DNA of 64,000 nucleotides from Stenogyne calaminthoides (lineage: Eukaryota; Streptophyta; Magnoliopsida; Lamiales; Lamiaceae). The notes under the pieces are model-generated. The model saw only the letters and a list, made by a program, of their open reading frames with translations, was not told the DNA's origin and searched no databases. Positions 1 to 9,539 of the stretch are shown piece by piece. Made by a program: the position numbers and the translations under genes. The stretch's first letter is position 1; each line of letters starts with the position of its first letter. The stretch lies in NCBI GenBank assembly GCA_037126765.1, contig JBBCBC010000016.1, positions 15,984,728-16,048,727 of the forward strand, in the 5' to 3' direction.

Positions 1-795
1 AAACCCAAACCCCTCGATTAGGTAGTTTGTGTGTGTAGAAGCCGAAGTAAGGGGGTGGTAAAAGAGTAAGTAAGTCATTGCGGTTCAATTGAAAACTCTA
101 GAGAAGAAGTTTAGTAAGTCGATTGTTGACCAAAGCTTGTGTGTTGAGTTAGTAAGTCGCCCGATGTAGTTAAGCCCGAAGTAGTAGAAAGTTAGTAAGT
201 CGCCGAGTTCGGTCTAAAGCTCGAGGTAGTAAGTGACAGTGTTAAGTAATTTCTCCTCAAGTCGAGAGAGTGGGCGAGGAGCAGAGCCTACGAACCTTAA
301 AACTTGGTTGTTATTTGCTACGCTTTGATTCGCATTCTATTGCATATTTCATCGAAAGAATTTACATTCAATTGGAATCAATCCACCGTGAACTTGCAGA
401 CACCTAATTCACCTCTTAACCACCGTTTTATTAAGGAAAGATTTTGACAAAGTAAAAACGAAAGATAAACTTAGGCCTACACATTCAAAGACTCTAGATA
501 AGCTAAGATAGATATTGTCAAACCGATAAACTCCAAAGTGAAGAAGATTATTATCTACTCGACATTTGGACTCTGTCAAGAAGAAACTTCGAATTAGTTG
601 AGCTAATCAAGTCTCTAAAAGCCGCTTCGGTGTTATTGTCTCGGTAGACTTTGACTCAAAAGATTTGTGCTTCTCGATCAAACTCAAGATAACCCGACTT
701 CACCGATTTGAAAGAAAGTTTTAAAAGTTGAAAATCATTATACACATGTATTCCCCCCATACACGTGTGAGACTACGTTTACAATCGACCAACGA
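1..795 (+). repeat. Right-hand end of a family A (Sirevirus-like Copia) LTR
   Basis: This stretch matches 13683-14501, the right part of the family A 5' LTR. Shared landmarks are the phrase ttaggtagtttgtgtgtgta near position 18 (13702 in the other copy), the repeated gttagtaagt words, the run of 'ctctagataagctaag', and the terminal acacgtgtgagact followed by gaccaac at 787-793. It stops at about 795, where D-family LTR sequence takes over. The left part lies outside the window. In orientation it would be the 3' LTR end of a plus-strand A element whose body is left of the window or, if the scaffold is misordered, the element starting at 12669. It contains no gene. Confidence 0.85.
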
Positions 796-800
796 GAAGA
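796..800. repeat. Right copy of target-site duplication GAAGA
   Basis: GAAGA follows the end of the A LTR (gaccaacga) and precedes the resumed D LTR (ggctcaactt). The same five bases at 12664-12668 precede the A 5' LTR. Five bases is the usual Copia duplication length. The last two bases of the A LTR are uncertain, because the sequence reads aacga where other copies end in aaca. Confidence 0.6.
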
Positions 801-2120
801 GGCTCAACTTAAATCTTAAACTAACTTTGATTAGGAAATAAAATCCTTAATCTTTATTTAAATAAATCTCTGATTTATTTCCCTACATATAAAATCTCTA
901 CGATTTAATTCACATATATGTCAAATCTCTATGATTTATTTCCATATATATAACTCCTACAATAATATTCCATATATTATTGTTGGGAATTTTATTTAAT
1001 TAAATCCAATTTAATTAGACATTAATAATAATTAATTCCAAATTAATCCATTATTAGTTAATTTTCCATAAATTAAATATGAAATCTAATTTAACATTCA
1101 ACCAACCAACCATATCCGTAAAAAGGAACTACTTGTTGTGTTCTATACGCCCTCATATATCAAGCGATTAATCAAACTAACGGTTTAATTGAACCTAGAC
1201 AATAAATCGGACATTCTCAATATACGGCGACGTTATGGTAAAACGCAAGTAACCACCGTGAATCAAACATTAGCTATTCAGGATTTCCTCCTTCATTTCA
1301 CGAATACCGATTAGTCTTGAACATGATACGCGTGTCTATTCAAATAAATTATTCCATTTATCTCTAATCACTAATTGATCACCATGTCACACTTCCGCCA
1401 TAAAGTCAAAGTTGACGATGCTTTCGCTAAACGACTTTGATCGAATTATGATGAAAAAGACGAAAGTATTCTCTATAAATCCACTTTGAGGAATTAATCA
1501 TTTTCTTGGCTCAACTACCACGCGACACGCACTTTCGTGAAATTTAACCTAATCCAAGCCATATCTACCACGGAAGGTGCAGAAATTATTTACTATGATC
1601 CAAAATTCATCACTCCGCACACATAAGTGTGATATTGGCCTCAAGTCAAAGGAGTATCCATCACTCCCACTAACCGAGACACCCGACAAGCATATAGTGA
1701 ACTACATCAAACGGTTTCTCGGATGGGGTATACCAATACCCCCAAAGGTATTTCATAAGATCCATCGCCAGGATACCTAAGATCTAAGTAGTAAGTGGGA
1801 TCTTACTATCTCTAAGAGTATGATGCATATCGCCCACCAATCTCCATTGCATCATCAATATCCCATTCTTGATGATCCTTGATGGGGGCTATTTGAGAAT
1901 CATGCTTACTACTATCCCCGAGTTCTCACACACTCAACGACAAAGGTGACTCGCCGGAACACAGATAAGAATAAATGCAAACAATCAAACATAAATATTC
2001 TAATGATGCAATGCCACATATTTAATATTGAATAAACAATAATATCAAATCCAATAATCAATATATCTCGAAAGTATTATGTCCTTACAATGGATTGTCT
2101 CTGAGTTACCAATACCAACA
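796..2120 (-). repeat. D1 3' LTR, right part only (minus-strand Copia family D)
   Basis: The sequence aligns along its length with the complete D LTRs at 41392-42982 and 55455-57052. It includes the AT-rich block with repeated 'aaatctctacgatttat' words (about 840-1080), the segment on 'caatcactaattgatcac', and the end 'accaaca' at 2114-2120. Roughly the first 300 bp of the LTR, including the minus-strand TATA box, is absent here and replaced by an A LTR at 1-795. The missing part is exactly what is found at 12369-12668. The first five bases, GAAGA (796-800), match the five bases at 12664-12668, as expected for a target-site duplication around an A insertion. Confidence 0.85.
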
Positions 2121-2129
2121 ATCTCCCCA
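2121..2129 (-). promoter_or_regulatory. D1 polypurine tract
   Basis: The plus strand reads atctcccca directly inside the LTR end, so the minus strand is a purine tract of the form tggggagat abutting the TG of the LTR. D2 has gtgggagat at the same place (42983-42991). The tract primes plus-strand DNA synthesis in LTR retrotransposons, and it fixes the element on the minus strand. Confidence 0.7.
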
Positions 2130-4020
2130 TTTGAACTAGAGCCAATCACCTACATGCCTAACCCTGCACCATTAAAATTTCTAAAACAGATACATGAACA
2201 CTACTGCCTTGTCAAGGGATCAACGAGGTTATCCTCGGGCGGGGACACGTTCTAATCCTATTATCTCCTCTAGCGATTATCTCTTATTAAGTGATAATTC
2301 CTCGGACATACTTGTTTCTCAAGTATCGATCTTGCCTTCGTACTTGAATCGCACTAAAGATTTATCCACAATACAACTTTATTGACCGCCGCACTTAAGA
2401 ACTACCCTAGTTCACTTAAGAACCGCTTTATCTGAGTTCTTTTCTTTGGCGACTTCGCCGCAAAGAATGTCTTTCGGCTTCGGTTGTTGAGTCTGCGGAC
2501 ATTCGCTTTCTTAAACTATTCCAACCAACCGCCCCACCATCGAGCAATCGTGGCATCCGACGGTGACTTGTAATCATCCATACGGATTGGAAACTTGTGA
2601 CCAAGATAGCCAGCTTTTCAAAACTAGCTCGTTGTCTCCATAAACCAGAATCAATCTTTGCACGCCTAAGGTAATTAAGAATTTCTCACAAGAATCCATG
2701 AGGTTCACCTGATTCTGCTTTGGTATCTACGATCTTCCGCTATCAAATGAAGGCCAAGCATCCGTCTTGTCGCAATTCATAGCTTACATGATGGAGCCAA
2801 TTGCGATGAATACTAGATATCCTTCATATGGATATAAACCTTCGAGAAGGACAATCCTTCTTAGAGCGCCTTTATCCCAAACATGCGGTGAGAGAACCTC
2901 TCTTAGAGTTCTCCATCGCAAATCGCTTTAACACCTTATCTCCACGTGGTTGACCGCTTGACCCGAACATCCTTTTGACTATCTCTATAGATCTTGATCT
3001 ACAAGATGTAGCAGCCTCACTTAAGATCCTTCATCACGAAGGTCCTGATATGAAATTTTTCTTAATCCCATCGCATAAGAGGAATGTTGTTTCATAATCG
3101 TTATGTCATCGACGACACAACTATGAAAATAATATTTCTCCCATCGTGTTTACGATATAAACGCATGGATCTTTCAATTCTCGATAAAGTCAAGATTTGG
3201 ATGACTTCGTCAAATCGGATATTTCAACTCTAGAAAGCTTGCTTTAGTCCATAAATGGGACCGCTTGAGCTTACACACAAGATTAAACTTTGGCTTAGAT
3301 ACAAAACCTTCCGGTTGAGTCATAAACACCTCCTTATCAATGTTCCCATTGAGGAGGTTGTTTTTACATCCATCTCGCCAAATTTCATAAATCTAAATGT
3401 CGTACGCTACGTTAGTAAATTCAGTTGGACTTGATTCGCAACAAAAGCGGTAGAGAAGGTCTCATCATACCAATGCCTTTCGTTGACTATAACCTTTTGC
3501 CACTAACCTGGCCTTACAGGTTTGTACTTTTGTCGTTTCATCGATCTTTACGCTTAGAGACCCATTTGCAACTTTATGGTTTTACCGGCACAAGCCTTTC
3601 AACCAAAGTCCCAAACTTGATTGATGTTACATAGTCCATCTCGAATGTCGCAGCTTCTTACACTTCTAGATCAACGCCTAATGTTTGCCTCGAGTGTAAG
3701 TTCTGGGATAAGCCTTTTGTTCCGGGATCTCCACGTCATCATGTTCTCTACGAAAACCATAATATCTAGTGGGTGGATTACGAATCCTAGTGCACTTACG
3801 GAAATTTGGTTTATTAATAGTCGCGACATTATGATCGTGAAAAATTTTGTAGGTGCATCGATTTCATCAATGTCCAGAGAGTCCTCAAGAGCAACACTTT
3901 ACGCCCTCTTGCGTGTGAGTTTGAACTATCTTTGTTCTACTCATTACACCCGGAGTTTGTTGCGAAAAGCAAATTACTCAATTACGCCCCAATCGGTGAA
4001 AGATGATCACTAAGGATAAA
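2130..4020 (-). pseudogene. D1 reverse transcriptase / RNase H remnant
   Basis: Read on the minus strand this segment is collinear with the RT/RNase H region of D2 (42990-44700). For example, 2880-3000 matches 43740-43870, which in D2 encodes an ILGIKIQRDRSKR-type stretch typical of Copia RT just after the catalytic core. The part at 3300-3640 matches the RT N-terminal region of D2 (MDVK..FLNG type). No open frame is longer than about 70 codons, and stops and indels are spread throughout. It is dead as a gene. The RNase H end (2150-2700) is the most decayed and is assigned mainly by position between RT and the polypurine tract. Confidence 0.7.
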
Positions 4021-4960
4021 CTTCCACCATGTGAGTCTTCAATACTCCCAATCGATTCCTTGTCATGTTTATTTGACAAGATATGGACTTTGATTATCTT
4101 ATGGTTCTTGAATTTTTTTCAAGTTCTATCATCTTACTCTATGGTACTTGAAGACATAGTCTTCCAGGCGAACTGGCGTGCTTCTGAAAAGAATTATCGT
4201 TTGTTTATCGGATAGATAGAAATAATATTCTCTCGCTTCCTTAGGATATCCCACAAGGTAACCCTTTTCACCTTTTGATTCCAACTTATCGCTGATCATC
4301 TTTTCTGCAATCATGGGCAACCCAACGTTTGATATGTGAAAAAGTCAAGCCACCACACCATTCATATAAGCGTATGCTCAAGCTGATTTGATGGAATCCT
4401 ATTCGAATGTAAATTGAGGTTTGTAACGCCATCCCCCATAGAATGCAGAAGAGAAGAAAAGTCATCATGGACCTACCATGACTAACAGCACCGGTTTCAC
4501 CTATAGGATTCTCCGTTCATCGGCAGGTGTTAAAGTCCATTAAGATCGATTCCATGTAACTTCAAGTAATCCATGAAGAGCGGTTACCCCTAGCTAGAGT
4601 GAAATGGTCCATAGACATCCTTATCAACTCTAGAACTACTTTTGGAACGAACCCCCTTCCCGGAAAATGGTTTGGTGTCATTTTTCCATTGAGGCAATTC
4701 CTGACTCCATAGGATTCAAAGTCGAATGGGGTTAAGTAGTCTAACTTCCTTAACCTTGCATTCCTATTCTCATTGCATTTACCAAGCCTACAATGCCACA
4801 AGTAAGTCATTTTCATGATTACTAAGCTCGAGTCGTTTTGTTTTTGTATATTAAAATATTGTGTCCATAATGCAACAAGTATAAACCATTCGATAAAAGA
4901 CGAAAGATTTCTATAAACACCATTAACCAAAAATAACAATTATTGTTTGCAAAATGGAAA
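4021..4960 (-). pseudogene. D1 integrase remnant with catalytic-core deletion
   Basis: Minus-strand frames at 4129-4468 and 4562-4939 carry Copia integrase pieces. The C-terminal side shows 'WGMALQTSIYI', corresponding to the GYALQTSIYILNR region of D2. The N-terminal side shows 'LWHCRLGKCNENR..RLRKLDYLTPFDFES', the HHCC zinc-binding region found in Copia polyproteins. Aligned with D2, about 175 bp is missing near 4578: D2 has 184 bp between 45417 and 45601, whereas D1 has only about 10. The missing part encodes the FTDDFS to RSDRGGEY stretch of the catalytic core, so this copy could not have produced a working integrase even before its frameshifts. Confidence 0.75.
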
Positions 4961-5079
4961 AAACCTTCAATGTCTAACATAGGAATAGAAATAATGTTAT
5001 GAAATAATAGAAGGAACGTAAATAACAATTATTTCAAGTCTAAAACCGGAGGAGTAAATCTAAAAATAAAATGCCAACA

Positions 5080-6060
5080 TCGCTCGTGGACTCTTTCTCG
5101 CTTTCCCAACGTGTATGATTTGACTTACTTAATCGCCTCTTATGCTTGGATACGCACATTTGTACAAATGTGTGAGCCACAACCCAGATCTAATACCCAA
5201 ACAGTTAGTATCATTTGTGGACATGTTTATCTCTTAATAACAAACATATTCATTCGGTCGAGACACTCACATTTTAAAATTTCACCAGAACCTTGTTTCG
5301 GCCATAGCGAGGTGCATCATCCTCGTCCACCTTGTCTTTCTTTTGAATTCCACCTTTGGGCTTAAGGAAGTTTGGCTTGGAGCCTTTTGCTTTGCCCTTT
5401 GCTACTTCTTTCCTTTTCGGGAAAGGTATAGAAGTGAGACACTCACCATGAGAAAGCATGAGATTTTCCTTGAAGCGGTGGAAGACTCAAAGGCCTTTAA
5501 CATGTGTTATCTGCGGCTCGGGCATAGTCGATTCTGTCTTATTCGTATTTAAAGTTTCATTACCAAACTCCTACGAATATGAATCAGAAGGACCAAGAAT
5601 GGTATAAAATAACAACATTGGTCTGGAGCCTCGATGCCCAATTTGAAATTTCGATTAGCCCAATCATCATCTTCAACACACGAGAGAAACCTTCCACTCC
5701 CTCGGATAGTCGGCATCTAAACAGATCTCTCATCATCATAAAATCTTAATGATATTCGGACCAAAAAAGATCCTTCAGATGCTTAATCATCTCGAAGAGA
5801 ACATCTTCTCATGTTCGCTTTTGGTAATTGAGAGTCATTCCAGTAGCATAACACACTGAGCCCGGAAGATCCTCGATGCTTCTTTTGAGCCTCGACTTCA
5901 AACGCCTCGGCTTTTTGATGCAAGACTCAGGAGGTAGCGAGGATTAGGCGTGTCCAACATGTAATTAATCTTTTTCGCTTAAGCACCAAATGCACGCTTG
6001 ATTGCGATCGAGAAAATTTGGCCCGTCCATTTGTTCGTTTCCAAAAACGCTTCACGATAA
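5080..6060 (-). pseudogene. D1 gag and protease remnant
   Basis: The protease region is near 5140-5240, collinear with the LDTG segment of D2 (46073-46135): 'acatttgtacaaatgtgtgagccacaa' matches the D2 stretch coding SHICTNV. Upstream on the minus strand, the frame 5274-5459 encodes a lysine-rich peptide (KRKEVAKGKAKGSKPN), like the basic tail of Copia Gag before the zinc knuckle. 5520-6060 matches the D2 Gag region 46340-46900. The gag frame is broken many times and no CCHC knuckle is readable. Confidence 0.65.
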
Positions 6061-7378
6061 GTTATTCATTTCAACAATCCTAGAGAAATAAAATAAAACG
6101 AAATTAAAACACATAATTCCTATGATCAATATTCAAAGAATCAAAATAAAATATGGACTTTTCAAATTTATTTTGTCTCAATTATTTTTCACATATTCAA
6201 CGACCTCGTTTGAAGAACATAAATTTATATCTAATATAAATTTAATTTGACTAGATTCAAATTCCTACTATTACAATATACTTGGGCCGACATTATAATA
6301 AATGGAGAACCCAGAGGCTCTCCAAACCAATTGCAATATGCAGAATCTCCTAATGATTGAACCTGGTTCAATCGGATGGCCACCGACTCTCGTTTCTCTC
6401 AAGCAGGGTGAAGCATGAATCAAGTTGATTTACAATCGTCAAACGGTGACACTACGGTCCCTATAAAAGTCCCGTTAGATGTAGATTGAGCAAAAAACTT
6501 GGGCCTTAAATACTATCGAAATCGAAATCTCCTTTTTACTTTTAATTTTGATGAAAGGCATCGCTCAATTTAATTAAAATCATATTTTAGTGGTGAACAT
6601 TTTAGTGGGTATTAATTTGCTTAATCGAGATCCAACATGTTAATCTACATCACATTTGAGCAATTATCGGGCGCCGCCTACCCAAACATTATTTCATACG
6701 GACTATACTAACAATTATATAGGCGCCGTCTGTGAACAATAAATACGATAAAGAAGCCCGATTTATTGAGTGTCGTCTGCAAACAAATCATAATGTGGAC
6801 TATAAAAGCGTTTAATGAATTAAATATAAAAACAGCTTAAATAAAGGATTTAATACCTTTTAAACCGAACCTTAAAATCTAATTTTAAATCGATTTTTAA
6901 ATTATTAAAATCTTTACGATTAATCCGATTAATCATTATAATAAAAATCCAATTTTATTTTATATAGTTCAACCTTTAAATTCTAATTTCAAAAAATTAA
7001 AATTTATTAAATTAAAAATTTTTATTTTAATTTCAGATGCATTGCAATTTCAAATTGCATTGAGGGTCTGCTCTCTAAAACGAGTTAGCAAAACAAACCT
7101 CCCACATCATCACCCTTCCAAACGGATCCACCAGAGTACAATTTAGGTAATCCCAAAATTTCAAAACCAAAACAATTCTAGTTTCATCATCATCATCAAA
7201 AACCGAATCATCAAATTTTGGAACACGCGATATACGTAGAAGCGAAAACGAAGCGAAGTCAGCCGAAGCGAAGCGAAAGAAAAAAACCACCTTGAATGGT
7301 TATTTGATTACATCGGATGCTCTTGATCGAGAACGAGGGATAAATCGGCCAAGGCCTTGGCGCGGCGTTCTCACCATA
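6061..7378 (-). other. D1 5' leader (untranslated) with internal repeats
   Basis: This AT-rich stretch is collinear with the D2 leader (46900-47754 and 54275-55454). It includes the sentence 'gatccaacatgttaatctacatcacatttgagcaatta' at 6630-6666. It lies between gag and where the primer site and 5' LTR should be, but these are lost in the gap. At 7239-7281 there is a small gaagcg-type repeat and near 7187 a short cat repeat. The minus-strand frame 7075-7290 (71 codons, starting MVFFFRFASADF) has no recognisable family and is probably chance. Confidence 0.6.
6665..6790. repeat. Three GGCGCC-type tandem repeats in the D1 leader
   Basis: Three related units lie about 50 bp apart: gggcgccgcctacccaaaca near 6669, ggcgccgtctgtgaacaa near 6721 and gtgtcgtctgcaaacaaa near 6771. 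D2 has three better-kept units at 47495-47605. The GC-rich core stands out in an AT-rich leader. Confidence 0.75.
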
Positions 7379-7878
7379 NNNNNNNNNNNNNNNNNNNNNN
7401 NNNNNNNNNNNNNNNNNNNNNNNNNNNNNNNNNNNNNNNNNNNNNNNNNNNNNNNNNNNNNNNNNNNNNNNNNNNNNNNNNNNNNNNNNNNNNNNNNNNN
7501 NNNNNNNNNNNNNNNNNNNNNNNNNNNNNNNNNNNNNNNNNNNNNNNNNNNNNNNNNNNNNNNNNNNNNNNNNNNNNNNNNNNNNNNNNNNNNNNNNNNN
7601 NNNNNNNNNNNNNNNNNNNNNNNNNNNNNNNNNNNNNNNNNNNNNNNNNNNNNNNNNNNNNNNNNNNNNNNNNNNNNNNNNNNNNNNNNNNNNNNNNNNN
7701 NNNNNNNNNNNNNNNNNNNNNNNNNNNNNNNNNNNNNNNNNNNNNNNNNNNNNNNNNNNNNNNNNNNNNNNNNNNNNNNNNNNNNNNNNNNNNNNNNNNN
7801 NNNNNNNNNNNNNNNNNNNNNNNNNNNNNNNNNNNNNNNNNNNNNNNNNNNNNNNNNNNNNNNNNNNNNNNNNNNNNN
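7379..7878. other. Assembly gap of exactly 500 N
   Basis: All bases are N. The round length indicates a placeholder between contigs, not a measured distance. The D1 5' LTR and primer site should lie here or beyond if the left contig is correctly placed. Confidence 0.98.
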
Positions 7879-9530
7879 TGTTTCACTCACGAAGTGTGAT
7901 CCGTATTTATAGACCTTGAGATCAAAAAAGCTGGTTGGAGAGCAATTTGAATCTCGGGCCTATTCAAATGAACTTACGGGCTTGATGTGGCGTCGTCTTG
8001 AAACGGCGTGGCGGCGTGAATGTGTATTTATAGCGTTTGAAAACAACGCCGAATCATGATGTACTCGACTCTGTTCATCGTGTCTCTTACGTAACTTATT
8101 GGATGACCTTGTACTGCGGTCATTGTTATCAAGTAGGTTGAGTATTCTTCTTGTTTAGATCGCGGACGTATGATAAGATAAAACGCCGATTTTTCATCTT
8201 ATGGTGACACAATCGATTAATGATCGATCTACTGATAAGTCTTCTGAGGCGCTGTTGACTTAGCTTCAAGTGGTGACTCACATTGATGTGGAGTCATACG
8301 GTCTTATCTTACGGAAGTCATCTGATCTTCTAGTATTAGAGGTTTGAACTTCATGACTTCGTTGAGGTTATCGACTAGATCGATTCGATCGATCTTCAGA
8401 TTACGGTTTAACGTTACTTACCATCGGATATCGAACTTTCTTCGATTCTTGGATCGACCTATACATATTGAGTTCCCCCTCAATATGTGACCTATCTATT
8501 ACATCGGTTATTCTATACAATCATTATCATTGTATTTGGTCTCTATAGCGATAATGTAAACATCGATTCGGTTTACTTGGTCATTTGGTCTGTCATGTGT
8601 TTTGGAACTTTCATCAAATATAAATTTCCCATGATTTAATTTGTTCCAATTTGGAATTCTATCCTAGTATTTAGTAGCCTAAATCTGAGATAAGATATCT
8701 TGATAAAATATGGGATGAACACTTAGAAATATTCTTGAGTTCTTGGTGTTCTTTATTGCGTAAATAAGCTTGAGCTTGTGCTTGTGGATTATTTACATAA
8801 CCTTACCTAAAAAGGTTTGATCCCATATATATATCTTGAAATGAATTACCCGTTTGGAGAAGCGATTGAATTTTGGTCTATTTGAGAGTAGGTGTCTTGG
8901 TCTGATTTGGCGTGCCGATCTAAACATATTAAATCGTGCTTGTTGTCCTTTATAGCCGTTTGACTATGATATGCAGAATCCCTGCTTGTAAAGCTCAGTA
9001 CATACTTGTCTTGCACTCATTGGTTATCGATTACACTTATGGGGTGTTTGGTTTACCAACTTAGTTATTTATTCTTCTTGTCACGATGAACTTCATTATG
9101 ACTTTTGGTGAACCTTTGGTTGTCTTTTGATTGGAACGACTGATCGATTAAAAGCTGATCAATCTACGATTAGTCTTCTAATGCGAGGTTGTCTTAACCT
9201 GACTTACAAACTCTTACGTGTTCTTACGATGTAGGTCATGCAAGGTCTTCTTAGTCTTGTTCTCTAGTAGTTATCGATCTTTAGGTCTTACGAGTCTTGA
9301 CTTCATGTCTTCTTTGATCATTTGACTATCGATCTTGATCTTAACAAGTATTATGCTATACATATTAGGTTCGTCAATATGTAGACTATATTACATCAAA
9401 TTTATCCTCTACAACTCATTTTGATCATCCTATTCTTATTTCTAAGTCATCGGTCGATTACTTGGTCATTGGTCCTATTACCTCATTTTTGGAACTTCCA
9501 TTAAAATTATAAATTTTACACTACGATGTA
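7879..9530. repeat. Two diverged direct repeats of about 0.9 kb
   Basis: Unit 1 (about 7905-8650, plus linker) and unit 2 (about 8830-9520) run in the same order. Shared pieces include ttggagagcaattgaat / ttggagaagcgattgaat, then 'gatgtggcg' / 'gatttggcg', 'tatttatagcgtttga' / 'cctttatagccgtttga', 'gataagtcttctgaggc' / 'gattagtcttctaatgc', a 'catattgagttccccctcaatatg' / 'catattaggttcgtcaatatg' block, and 'ttggaactttcatcaa' / 'ttggaacttccattaa'. No protein is readable. The minus strand has TATA-like words (ctataaata near 7904 and 8025) and one gagggggaac word (8468-8480), as in the internal region of E. It could be LTR or internal debris of another Sirevirus-like element. Confidence 0.6.
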
Positions 9531-9539
9531 CCAAATTGC

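Noticed and set aside
1577..1780. 67-codon frame as a small protein gene
   Set aside because: It lies within the D LTR, and the equivalent stretches at 42421 and 56480 do not keep the frame.
7292..7912. Apparently long open frames of 170-206 codons on both strands
   Set aside because: They consist almost entirely of N from the assembly gap.
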